A stretch of 61,608 bases of DNA from JADLGJ01 sp031423615 (GTDB taxonomy: Bacteria > Omnitrophota > Gorgyraeia > Zapsychrales > JANLHA01): NCBI GenBank assembly GCA_031423615.1, contig JANPFV010000122.1:1-61608 (forward strand). The letters run 5' to 3'. This document shows positions 44,821-52,706 of the stretch, piece by piece. The notes beneath the pieces are model-generated. The model was not told the DNA's origin. It worked only from the letters and a program-made list of their open reading frames with translations, and made no database searches. Within the stretch, counting starts at the first letter, position 1, and every line of letters begins with the position of its first letter. The translations under genes and the position numbers were made by a program.

Positions 44821-44894
44821 TGGACCCGACAAGACTCGAACTTGTGACCTCTTCCATGTCAAGGAAGCGCTCTAACCAACTGAGCTACGGGTCC
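44821..44894 (-). tRNA. tRNA-Val (anticodon GAC)
   Basis: Acceptor GGACCCG/CGGGTCC, anticodon loop TTGACAT, T-loop TTCGAGT, discriminator A. The 3' CCA is not encoded. Confidence 0.93.
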
Positions 44895-44957
44895 GTGCGC
44901 TTTGCTTTTTAATAAATCTCAAATTTCCTTCCAAATATTTAAAACTCTTTTTTCAAG

Positions 44958-45040
44958 TGGGCAAGGAGGGAGTCGAACCCTCACGACCTTTCGGCCACAG
45001 GATTTTAAGTCCTGCGTGTATACCATTCCACCACTTGCCC
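44958..45040 (-). tRNA. tRNA-Leu (anticodon TAA)
   Basis: Class II tRNA with a long variable arm (GTGGCCGAAAGGTCGT region). Acceptor GGGCAAG/CTTGCCC, anticodon loop CTTAAAA, discriminator A, CCA not encoded. Confidence 0.93.
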
Positions 45041-45139
45041 AATAACCACGTGATTGTAGTGCTCCGTGAAAATCCATCACGGTGGGAATGGGGTGCCGCA
45101 TGCATTTTGCGGCCCCAGTGATGCCGATTTATTTTATAC

Positions 45140-45215
45140 TGGAGGCGAGGACCGGACTCGAACCGGTGAACGACGGTTTTGCAGACCGCGGCCGTAACCA
45201 CTTGGCTACCTCGCC
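45140..45215 (-). tRNA. tRNA-Cys (anticodon GCA)
   Basis: Acceptor GGCGAGG/CCTCGCC, anticodon loop CTGCAAA, T-loop TTCGAGT, discriminator T and encoded CCA. Confidence 0.92.
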
Positions 45216-45246
45216 AAAATCTCGCAGAATTTTTTGGCCCACACAC

Positions 45247-45294
45247 AAACATTTCTCGTCCGGCGAAGCGAAACTGCCTCATCAAGAAATGTTT
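45247..45294. repeat. Inverted repeat between coaC and tRNA-Cys
   Basis: AAACATTTCT pairs perfectly with AGAAATGTTT around a 28-base GC-rich loop. No T-run follows on the minus strand, so it is not a standard terminator; it may be a processing hairpin. Confidence 0.45.
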
Positions 45295-45312
45295 GCCGCC
45301 TTCACCAATTTT

Positions 45313-45858
45313 TCAAATAACAGTTTTTAAAACCTTAATGATCTTTTCCGGTTCTTCAAAATGCCCCTCGCCATTAACTCCGCAGGCGAGCTGGCCTTTA
45401 ACCGGATTGATGAAAATAAAACCATGATCTTTAAGCTTTTTACAATTTTCCTGAACGATTCTATTTTTATACATCGTTTCGTTCATGGCCAAAGCGATCA
45501 AAACCGGAGCGCTGGTCGCTAAAATGGCGCATGTCAAAATATCATCCGCCAAACCCGTCGCCAGCTTAGCAATAATGTTCGCCGTCGCCGGAGCAATCAA
45601 AATCGCATCCGCACTTTGCGCCAGCGTGATATGGCTCATCTGTCCGTCTTTCACCCAATCTTCAAATCGACCCGTGAGAACTTTTTTCCCCGACAGAGAC
45701 TCTAGGGTGAGCGGCGTAATAAAATATTCGGCTTCTTTTGTCATCACCACCGAAACGTCATAGCCGCAATCCAGCAAACGCCTCACCAGATCCGCCGACT
45801 TATACGCCGCGATGCTACCGGTCACACCCAATAAGATATGTTTTTTATTAACGGCCAT
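45313..45858 (-). CDS. coaC: Phosphopantothenoylcysteine decarboxylase (flavoprotein) domain alone
   Basis: FMN-dependent step of coenzyme A synthesis. About 181 residues with GVTGSIAAYK near the start, APATANIIAK (the PASANT position) and LACGVNGEG (active-site Cys, near 159). Most bacteria fuse this domain with the CoaB ligase; here the tRNA genes follow at once and CoaB is not present, so it must be elsewhere or replaced. Confidence 0.87.
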   Translation of the reverse strand: MAVNKKHILLGVTGSIAAYKSADLVRRLLDCGYDVSVVMTKEAEYFITPLTLESLSGKKVLTGRFEDWVKDGQMSHITLAQSADAILIAPATANIIAKLATGLADDILTCAILATSAPVLIALAMNETMYKNRIVQENCKKLKDHGFIFINPVKGQLACGVNGEGHFEEPEKIIKVLKTVI

Positions 45859-45872
45859 GAAATTCTATTTCT

Positions 45873-46154
45873 TTACGCCTTGGCTTCGGCTTCTTCGTCC
45901 GCGGGAGCTTCTTCTTTTTTGCCTTTTTTAACTTTGGGCGGAGCGAATTGATCAGCCACCGACTTGATAACAACTTTTCCGGCGCGGATTTCATCTAAAG
46001 CGATCGTCGGTGTTTTTGTGTCCGCATGCACATCATTAATCAGCTTGGGGCTTCCATCAGCCAATTCCAAAGAGCGCTTTGCGGCCAAACGCACCAATTT
46101 GTAAATACTGTAGCCGGATTTTGGTAAAAGTTCTTCGATCGGTTGATATGCCAT
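45873..46154 (-). CDS. rpoZ: RNA polymerase omega subunit
   Basis: About 93 residues. The helical core includes YSIYKLVRLAAKRSLELADG and TIALDEIRAGKV, as in omega. The C-terminal tail is rich in Lys then Glu/Ala. Starts with a GGAGG site and sits between gmk and coaC, the usual gmk-rpoZ-coaBC order. Confidence 0.87.
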   Translation of the reverse strand: MAYQPIEELLPKSGYSIYKLVRLAAKRSLELADGSPKLINDVHADTKTPTIALDEIRAGKVVIKSVADQFAPPKVKKGKKEEAPADEEAEAKA

Positions 46155-46182
46155 AACGACTTGCCTCCTCTTAATATCCCAA

Positions 46183-46286
46183 ATTCCTACTTAGAAAATG
46201 ATTCTCCCCTCGAGACCTCGACGAGTGAAATTTTTCACCCATTGGGTGAAAGGCTGCTCGTCGATAAACGGTTTCTAAGTAGGAAT
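46183..46286. repeat. Nested hairpin element in the gmk-rpoZ gap
   Basis: Three inverted repeats, one within the other: ATTCCTACTTAGAAA/TTTCTAAGTAGGAAT (15 bp), CGACGAG/CTCGTCG, and TTTCACCC-att-GGGTGAAA. No T-run follows. It is the only content of this 220-base gap apart from the rpoZ ribosome site, and would lie in the 5' leader of rpoZ. Confidence 0.6.
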
Positions 46287-46374
46287 CGGGGTAATATATA
46301 AACTGTTGACTTATATTCATTTAAAGAATCGCTATTTATATCACAGACCCGTCAGAATGTCAAAATTGTTTTCT

Positions 46375-46953
46375 TCAACCCTTCCCGAGAATCTCCTTGG
46401 TCAAAATGCTCGCCAGCTCGCGATACGCCTGATGTAAGCTGTCATTGACCACCACATAATCATACGCTGGGGCTTCCTTAAGTTCATCTTTAGCAATTTT
46501 TAAGCGCAATTTCAGGCTCGCGGGATTTTCTGTTCCCCGTTTTTGCAAACGTTTTTTAAGGTCGGCTAAGGTTGGTGTTTTAATAAAAATCTTTAATGCC
46601 TCTTTGCGCTGACGGCTTACATGCGCCGCACCTTTCACATCAATGCAAAGCAAAACATTTTGACCCCGCGCTAAAGCCGCATCCACTTTATCCTTGGGCG
46701 TTCCATAATAATTGTCAAAAACCTTCATTGACTCTAGAAATTCGCCCGCCTCCTGTCTCGCTACGAATTCATCCTTGCTCAAGAAAAGATAGTCGCGGCC
46801 GTTTTTTTCTCCGCTTCTCGGCGGACGGGTCGTCGCGGAGAGAGACCGGACGAGCTTTCGCTTAAACGCCGGACTTTCCAAAAGTTTTTGGTGAAGGGTC
46901 GTTTTCCCTGAACCTGACGGGCCGGAAAGAATCACGATCTTGCCGCACTTCAT
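46375..46953 (-). CDS. gmk: Guanylate kinase
   Basis: Phosphorylates GMP to GDP. P-loop GPSGSGKTT (about 11-19), SATTRPPRSGE and the GMP-binding YYGTPK (about 82-87). About 192 residues. Confidence 0.95.
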   Translation of the reverse strand: MKCGKIVILSGPSGSGKTTLHQKLLESPAFKRKLVRSLSATTRPPRSGEKNGRDYLFLSKDEFVARQEAGEFLESMKVFDNYYGTPKDKVDAALARGQNVLLCIDVKGAAHVSRQRKEALKIFIKTPTLADLKKRLQKRGTENPASLKLRLKIAKDELKEAPAYDYVVVNDSLHQAYRELASILTKEILGKG

Positions 46954-47002
46954 AAGTTAGTGTTTTCCTTAAAAGGAACAAAAGGCCGGCTGCGGGGCAG
47001 AC

Positions 47003-47824
47003 TTATTCGACATTTTGCGCTTGCTCACGCAACTTTTCAATTTTGGATTTGAGCGCAATCACGGAATTCGAAACTTCCCGGTCCTGGACCTTGGAACCGA
47101 TTGTATTGGTTTCGCGCTGCATTTCCTGAGCGACAAAATCCAATTTCTTGCCTACAGCTCCGCTGGCGCGCAAATGCATTTTAAATTCATCGATGTAGTG
47201 GCTCAGCCGCGTCAATTCTTCGCTGATATCATTTCCTTTTTGAATGGACAAAAATTCGTCCTCCGGCAAAATTTTTTTCTTTTCGCGCAGAATGGCCTTG
47301 GTCCGGCTATCGATCTTTTTAATTTGCAAAACCATGCGGCGCAAAATATCATTCATGTCCTTGGCCAGAGCCTTGCCTTCACGGGCCCGCATCGCCATAA
47401 GACTTTTCAATGCGGTTTCTAAAGCTTTCTTGACGGCCGGCCACATTGTGTCAGGTTCGAGTACGATTTCCCGCGCCTCGACGACACCGGGCAAACGGAT
47501 AAGATCCGCAATGTCTAAATCGCCACTCAGGTTAAAATCTTTTTTGAGAATTCTGCTATAACGCAAATATTCCTGGACAGCCTCTTTATTAAACGTGATG
47601 TTTTGCAAAGGCCGGTCGGTGATTTTTAACGAAACCATGACCCGTCCGCGTTCAAGATCACGATTTGCAGTATCACGAATGCCGTTTTCAAAAGAAGACA
47701 TGCCCGGCGGCAAATAGTAAACAATGTCAAAATAACGATGATTTTGACTTTTTATTTCAATACCGCCCTTGATTTTTCCGAAAGAAATATCCGCGGCGCC
47801 AAATCCTGTCATTCCTTTGATCAT
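47003..47824 (-). CDS. yicC: YicC-family endoribonuclease
   Basis: About 273 residues. N-terminal signature MIKGMTGFGAADI and C-terminal motif QEMQRETNTIGSKVQDREVS are diagnostic. YicC proteins are now known as endoribonucleases linked to RNA decay. It sits just upstream of gmk, a conserved neighbourhood. Confidence 0.92.
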   Translation of the reverse strand: MIKGMTGFGAADISFGKIKGGIEIKSQNHRYFDIVYYLPPGMSSFENGIRDTANRDLERGRVMVSLKITDRPLQNITFNKEAVQEYLRYSRILKKDFNLSGDLDIADLIRLPGVVEAREIVLEPDTMWPAVKKALETALKSLMAMRAREGKALAKDMNDILRRMVLQIKKIDSRTKAILREKKKILPEDEFLSIQKGNDISEELTRLSHYIDEFKMHLRASGAVGKKLDFVAQEMQRETNTIGSKVQDREVSNSVIALKSKIEKLREQAQNVE

Positions 47825-47827
47825 GTT

Positions 47828-48334
47828 TTATTTCCAAACCTTCCTTTTAAAAATTTTTAAAACTTCCATTCTCGTTGGAAAAACGTCAATACCGATCTCA
47901 TCCGGAGAAAACCACAATTTGATTTCACGTCTCGCTTCTTTTATGTCCGATGAGACATGAAGAAGATTTTCATATACGCCCTTGGTCGTGATGCGTCCCA
48001 ATGAACCGCGGATGGATTTAGGATCAGCTTCTTCCGGGTTGGTAGCGCCGGAAATTCCTCGGCAACGGCTGATGGCGTTTTGCCCTGCATAAACCAAGGC
48101 TACAACATTATTCTCGCCGTGCAGTTTGCCCTGGAGATAATTAATAATGTCGTTATAAAATTTCTGGTCCTTCAAATGCTGATAATGCTCTTCAGCCAAG
48201 GACCGGGAAACTGAAACCGATTTCATTGCTACCAGATCTAAGCCAGTTTCGGAAAGCCGCGATAGCACATGGCCCATCAATCCCTTGGACAACACATCCG
48301 GCTTTAAAAGGACTAAAACATATTCTTTATTCAT
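47828..48334 (-). CDS. ndk: Nucleoside diphosphate kinase
   Basis: Transfers phosphate between nucleoside di- and triphosphates through a phospho-histidine. From ATG 48334 it has 168 residues; the active His is H126 in NLLHVSSD. About 25 residues longer than usual at the C-terminus, and the position of an insert near GATNPEEADPK is typical. The longer frame upstream is parB in another frame. Confidence 0.92.
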   Translation of the reverse strand: MNKEYVLVLLKPDVLSKGLMGHVLSRLSETGLDLVAMKSVSVSRSLAEEHYQHLKDQKFYNDIINYLQGKLHGENNVVALVYAGQNAISRCRGISGATNPEEADPKSIRGSLGRITTKGVYENLLHVSSDIKEARREIKLWFSPDEIGIDVFPTRMEVLKIFKRKVWK

Positions 48335-48344
48335 GTCTTCTCGA

Positions 48345-49199
48345 TTATTTTCGTAAAAGACCCAATATTCTTTCCAGGTCGTCGAACGAATAATATTCAA
48401 TAATAATTTTTCCACGTTTCTTTTGTGATTGAATGCGGACCTTAGATCCGACGATACGCTGCAATTCTTCCTCAACCGTCGCAATGTCCGCATTTTTTGG
48501 TTTTTCTCTTTTTGCATGACGCAAAAGTGTATGGCCCTCCGATTTGATCAACGCTTCCAACTCACGCACTGACAAACCTTTAGCAACTATTTTTTCAAAA
48601 AGTTGCTTTTGCCTTTCCTTCTTTTCCACAGCCAAAAGCGCTCGCGCATGACCCATAGAAATTTTTTCATCCATGACCGCTTCTTGAATATATTCTGGCA
48701 AAGCCAAAAGCCGCATTGCATTACTCACCGTTGATGGATCCTTGGCCACGGCTTTGGCAACCTCTTCTCGAGAAAGTTTATATTCTTCGGTTAATCGTAA
48801 AAAGGCTTGGGCTTCTTCAATGGCATTCAACTCTTCGCGCTGGATATTCTCGACGAGAGAAAGCACAAATGATTCTTGCAGCGAAACATTCTTTATAATC
48901 GCGGGGACTTCCTCTAAACCCAATTCCCGGGCAGCACGCAAACGCCTTTCACCAGCAATAACCTCATAATTTTCAGCATCCGCACGCACCAAAATAGGTT
49001 GCAAAAACCCTTTGTCCCGGATGGAATTTTTTAATTCCTCAAGCTTTATCGAGTCATAATGTGTGCGTGGCTGCTGCGCATTATTCTTTATTCTTGCCGT
49101 CTTTATAATTGCAACCTCTTCGCCACGATTTTCCTTCGGAGACTCTGCTTTCTCCGGTATTAACGCTGACAATCCTCTTCCTAATGCTCTACCTTCCAT
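48345..49199 (-). CDS. parB: Chromosome-partitioning protein ParB
   Basis: CTP-dependent clamp loaded at parS. N-terminal RALGRGLSALIPE, the CTPase motif GERRLRAAREL (about 77-87) and helix-turn-helix (LSREEVAKAVAKDPSTVSNAMRLL, about 135-158). About 284 residues. It follows parA and lies near the origin with a parS site 1 kb upstream. Confidence 0.94.
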   Translation of the reverse strand: MEGRALGRGLSALIPEKAESPKENRGEEVAIIKTARIKNNAQQPRTHYDSIKLEELKNSIRDKGFLQPILVRADAENYEVIAGERRLRAARELGLEEVPAIIKNVSLQESFVLSLVENIQREELNAIEEAQAFLRLTEEYKLSREEVAKAVAKDPSTVSNAMRLLALPEYIQEAVMDEKISMGHARALLAVEKKERQKQLFEKIVAKGLSVRELEALIKSEGHTLLRHAKREKPKNADIATVEEELQRIVGSKVRIQSQKKRGKIIIEYYSFDDLERILGLLRK

Positions 49200-49211
49200 A
49201 GTATTCTCCCC

Positions 49212-50093
49212 TTACGAATCCGCAGGCGTTTGCTTATCTAAATCTGTTGTTACATCTTCCAAATTTTCAAAATCAATTCTCTCAACAACACCTAAAGTAT
49301 TATCATATAATGACTTATCTATATTTTCCATACATCCACTATTCAATAGTTCATCTGCCAATTCCATATATCTCTTTGCACCAATAGAATTTTCATCATA
49401 AATAACAATTGGTTTGCCATAACTAGGAGCTTCACTTAATTTAATATTGCGCGGAATTACACTTTTATAAACTTTATCTTTAAAATAATTTTTAATTTCT
49501 TTTATAACTTCTGAAGTTAAATTAGTTCTAAAATCTGCCATTGTAAGTAAAACGCCTTCTATCTCCAGCCTCGCATTCAATCCTTCCTTAATAAGATTTA
49601 TGGTTTGCAGAAGCTGGGAAACACCCTCAAGGGCGTAAAATTCACATTGAATTGGAATAATAATGGAGTGACTAGCAACTAAAGCGTTAAGAGTCAAAAG
49701 ACCTAACGAAGGCGGCGAATCAATAAAAATAAAATCATATTTATCATTAATTACACTCAGTGCCTTTCTTAAACGCGTTTCTCGCGACAATGCACCCACA
49801 AGTTCAATTTCTGCGCCGGTTAAATTTATATTACATGGTATGACATCTAAATTTTTATAAACCTGGCTAATAAGAGCCTCTTGCACCGTCGCCTTATTAA
49901 GCAAAACATCGTAAACTGATTTTTCTATTACATTTTTGTTTATGCCTACTCCGCTTGTTGCATTGCCCTGAGGATCGGTATCCACCAGAAGAACTCGCTT
50001 GTTTTTCTGCGACAAAGCATGAGCCAAATTAACCGAAGTTGTTGTTTTTCCGGTTCCTCCTTTTTGATTACATATTGATATTATTTTACCCAT
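49212..50093 (-). CDS. parA: Chromosome-partitioning ATPase ParA/Soj
   Basis: Deviant Walker A KGGTGKTT (about 10-17) and the ParA signature around FIDSPPSLGLLTLNAL (about 115-130). About 293 residues, with an acidic C-terminal extension of 35 residues after the normal end. Works with ParB and parS to separate origins. Confidence 0.93.
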   Translation of the reverse strand: MGKIISICNQKGGTGKTTTSVNLAHALSQKNKRVLLVDTDPQGNATSGVGINKNVIEKSVYDVLLNKATVQEALISQVYKNLDVIPCNINLTGAEIELVGALSRETRLRKALSVINDKYDFIFIDSPPSLGLLTLNALVASHSIIIPIQCEFYALEGVSQLLQTINLIKEGLNARLEIEGVLLTMADFRTNLTSEVIKEIKNYFKDKVYKSVIPRNIKLSEAPSYGKPIVIYDENSIGAKRYMELADELLNSGCMENIDKSLYDNTLGVVERIDFENLEDVTTDLDKQTPADS

Positions 50094-50100
50094 GTTTTTA

Positions 50101-50118
50101 TAGTTTCACGTGAAACTA
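50101..50118. promoter_or_regulatory. parS site
   Basis: TAGTTTCACGTGAAACTA is a perfect 18-bp palindrome containing the parS core GTTTCACGTGAAAC. It lies between parA and the Jag_N gene and overlaps the stop codon of the latter, close to the predicted origin, as parS sites do. Confidence 0.93.
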
Positions 50119-50310
50119 TCCACTTTTTTTTAAAGATACTTTAATTTTTGCCGACTTTGCACCCTTCATTCCAAAAAGACCTTTTTGCTCTTCGCAAACT
50201 ATTTTAATATTAAGATTTTCCCTGGAAACAGAAAAATGAGAAATGGCCTTATTAATAGCTTCCTCAACATCCGCTCCTTCAAATTCAACAGAATGGACAT
50301 TTTTAATCAT
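50116..50310 (-). CDS. Jag_N-domain protein without KH/R3H
   Basis: 64 residues matching only the Jag N-terminal domain (VEFEGADVEEAINKAISHFSVSRENL... GLFGMKGAK). The full Jag/KhpB protein continues with KH and R3H RNA-binding domains; here the stop codon falls in the parS site and the next gene starts soon after. It sits between yidC and parA, the normal place of jag. A truncated but possibly functional remnant. Confidence 0.8.
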   Translation of the reverse strand: MIKNVHSVEFEGADVEEAINKAISHFSVSRENLNIKIVCEEQKGLFGMKGAKSAKIKVSLKKSG

Positions 50311-50311
50311 A

Positions 50312-51877
50312 TCAATTTACAACATTAATTTTGGACATTTTCCATTGCGTCAGAGTGGACAATAGATAAAAAACAGTAAAGTACAAACACAGGCCCGCAG
50401 CGAAATGATAAAAGATAACACCCATCATAATAGGCATCATTATAGACATCATTTTTTGTTGCATTTTTTGAGTATCATCCGTTATAACCATATTTCGCGA
50501 CGTAAATTTTTGTTGAAAAAACATACTCGTAGCCATAATTAATGGCAAAATATTAAATTCATTACCTAAAAATGGAAAATTAAAAGGTAGGATAGCCAAA
50601 CGGTCTGGCAAAGATAAATCTTTAATCCACAAGAAATGCGCGCCTTTAAAATCAACTGAGCACCACAACACTTGATAAAGCCCATAAAATATTGGCATTT
50701 GCAAAATCATTGGCAAACATCCCCCAAAAGGATTTACTTTATTTTCTTTATAAAGTTCCATCATCTCTTTATTCAATTTTTGTGGATCACTCTTATATCT
50801 TTCTTGCAAACTTTTCATTTTCGGCTGCAAGGCTTGCATTTTTCTCATGGATGACATGCTTTTTGCCGTCAATGGATAGGTAACCGCGTAAATAGTAAGA
50901 CCCAAAACAAGAATCGCGGCTCCCCAATTTCTTAATATACTCTGTAGAAAATGAACAAAGTAATATATAACTTTTGCAAAAAAATCCAGAATTGGCCAAT
51001 TACTAAATACCATAATATTCTCAAAATCTTGATTATAACTGGACAAAAGATGCAATTTTTGTGGGCCCGAATAAATAACTGCGGAGTAATTGTTTAGACT
51101 GCCGTCAGCTGGAGCAAGATTGATTGCCAATTTCGACTTATCATTAGTTAAGATAGAATAATTTGCTGTTTTAAATTTCGGCTTTATAACTAAACAAAAA
51201 TATCTATCTCGATATCCAATCCACGCAACTTCGCCAATCTCATTTTTATTTTCCTTTAGATTAAATTCAATGGCGTTGTCTTTGCGGATGACTTGATGGC
51301 TTGCTAAACCAATAGAATATTCATGAAGAGACTTCTCTGGAGATTGAAAAATTTTTCTTTCAATATTTGAAGCATCAACGGTATATCCTGAGATTTCCAG
51401 ATTGGACAATCCTTCAGTTTGGACATCTGTGTGAATGAGATAATCGTCTTTTGACAAAACATAATTCTTTATAATTTTAATATCACCATTTTTAAAAACA
51501 TAAGTAATCTTATTTGGAGTATTATTTTGAACAACGAATTCACTGTCATTGTATTTTTTTAAACTATAAATCTTGGTAATTGGTAAAGAAATATTGAATT
51601 CCTTAATAATGACTTTCTTAAGTGATCCGCCAATATTTGAAAATTCTACCTTAATTTTATCATTTTCAAGAACAACTATTTCTTCGGCCACCGATTCCTT
51701 AGATTGAGTGGATAAAGAAATAGTTTCGTCTTTTTTTGATAAATAGTTTGTATCTTCTTTGTTAATAGTAACTTGTGATTGTGTAGGATTTATTTTCTTT
51801 GGAGGAGGATTAAGCGCAGACCACGCAGATAAAACAAAAAATGATAAAAGGAATGCTAAAATTAATCGCTTTTCCAT
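50312..51877 (-). CDS. yidC: Membrane protein insertase YidC
   Basis: About 521 residues. One N-terminal helix (about 5-20), a large periplasmic domain (about 55-310) and a C-terminal five-helix insertase core with MRKMQALQPKMKSLQERY and NPFGGCLPMILQMPIFYGLY. The large domain is the Gram-negative form. Follows yidD by 4 bases. Confidence 0.95.
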   Translation of the reverse strand: MEKRLILAFLLSFFVLSAWSALNPPPKKINPTQSQVTINKEDTNYLSKKDETISLSTQSKESVAEEIVVLENDKIKVEFSNIGGSLKKVIIKEFNISLPITKIYSLKKYNDSEFVVQNNTPNKITYVFKNGDIKIIKNYVLSKDDYLIHTDVQTEGLSNLEISGYTVDASNIERKIFQSPEKSLHEYSIGLASHQVIRKDNAIEFNLKENKNEIGEVAWIGYRDRYFCLVIKPKFKTANYSILTNDKSKLAINLAPADGSLNNYSAVIYSGPQKLHLLSSYNQDFENIMVFSNWPILDFFAKVIYYFVHFLQSILRNWGAAILVLGLTIYAVTYPLTAKSMSSMRKMQALQPKMKSLQERYKSDPQKLNKEMMELYKENKVNPFGGCLPMILQMPIFYGLYQVLWCSVDFKGAHFLWIKDLSLPDRLAILPFNFPFLGNEFNILPLIMATSMFFQQKFTSRNMVITDDTQKMQQKMMSIMMPIMMGVIFYHFAAGLCLYFTVFYLLSTLTQWKMSKINVVN

Positions 51878-51881
51878 ATAT

Positions 51882-52091
51882 TTACCTTAAGGGATCGTAG
51901 CCACCGATTGAAAATGGGGTACAGCGTAAAATTCGCAATACAGCCTTGCCCGTACCAAGAAGAGCTCCATGTTTTTCAATGGCTTCCAAGGCATAGCAGG
52001 AGCAGGAAGGATAAAACCGGCAAGTCGGGGCAAAAAAATACCGATTTATCTTTTGATAAAAACGAATCACAAACGACAGGGCTTTAGCCAT
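51882..52091 (-). CDS. yidD: Membrane protein insertion efficiency factor YidD
   Basis: 69 residues with the family motif CRFYPSCSCYALEAIEKHG (about 23-41). In most bacteria rnpA lies between rpmH and this gene; here only 23 bases separate them. Confidence 0.93.
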   Translation of the reverse strand: MAKALSFVIRFYQKINRYFFAPTCRFYPSCSCYALEAIEKHGALLGTGKAVLRILRCTPFSIGGYDPLR

Positions 52092-52114
52092 TGCAAAAAA
52101 AGGACCCTGGGAGA

Positions 52115-52252
52115 TTAAACGGATAATCTCTTTCGGCCCTTGGCACGACGACTATTGAGCACGGCGCGACCATCCGCGGTTGACATTCTCCGACGGAAAC
52201 CATGACGCCTTTTGGACTTAATATTAGTTGGTGTCTTAAGATGTTTTTTCAT
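52115..52252 (-). CDS. rpmH: 50S ribosomal protein L34
   Basis: 45 residues, MKKHLKTPTNIKSKRRHGF then RRRMSTADGRAVLNSRRAKGR. The promoter -10 ends 9 bases before ATG, so the mRNA should start almost at the start codon. First gene of the left-hand replichore, in front of yidD-yidC. Confidence 0.95.
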   Translation of the reverse strand: MKKHLKTPTNIKSKRRHGFRRRMSTADGRAVLNSRRAKGRKRLSV

Positions 52253-52261
52253 AATTTGAAG

Positions 52262-52289
52262 ATTATAACACAGGGCGAAGTCTAGTCAA
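52262..52289 (-). promoter_or_regulatory. Promoter of rpmH
   Basis: Minus strand TTGACT (52284-52289), 16 bp, TATAAT (52262-52267). Initiation would fall about 3 bases before the rpmH ATG. Confidence 0.78.
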
Positions 52290-52403
52290 GAATTTTTGCT
52301 TGCATAAGCGAGTAAAAAATATTATTTTCAACTAGTTAGAGAAATTTAGGAAAAGTTCGCTATTTTGGGGGGAAATTTGATTTGCAATAAAAATTTTGTT
52401 TGC

Positions 52404-52409
52404 TATAAT
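52404..52409 (+). promoter_or_regulatory. Possible -10 of a dnaA promoter
   Basis: TATAAT at 52404-52409 on the plus strand, with only a weak -35 (TTTGCA, 52381-52386) 17 bp before it. About 300 bases upstream of dnaA. Confidence 0.4.
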
Positions 52410-52706
52410 GAGCCCCACGATTTATTCAGAAATCTCATCACCTTATATTTTGACAAATTCTCGCTTTTAGAGGCGAAATAAAACAGCTTATAAAGTAATA
52501 TAAAAATATCGACGGAAATAATCGTTTTCTTTAAATCTTCCGACGAAAAAAGTATTACAAAAATTATTAACAGATGTGAACAACCTGTTAATAAAATTAA
52601 TTAATTACTGCAAGTCTTTAAAAATTCATTAGTTACATTATATAAATTTTGTGGATTGCTCTTGAATTAAATGCCTTTTTAACAACTGACCATTGATTGA
52701 TTACGT

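Larger units (their letters stand above)
52253..52706. other. Origin-like AT-rich intergenic region
   Basis: 454 bases with no gene between divergent rpmH and dnaA, very rich in A and T. It holds a perfect 10-bp inverted repeat TTATTAACAG (52564-52573)/CTGTTAATAA (52585-52594) with a near DnaA box TTGTTCACA in the loop, and a degenerate box at 52650-52658. Strand bias of genes switches here. oriC is likely here or in the dnaA-dnaN gap. Confidence 0.65.

Noticed and set aside
46183..46286. Ordinary terminator after gmk
   Set aside because: No T-run after the stem on the minus strand and the loop holds two more perfect hairpins.
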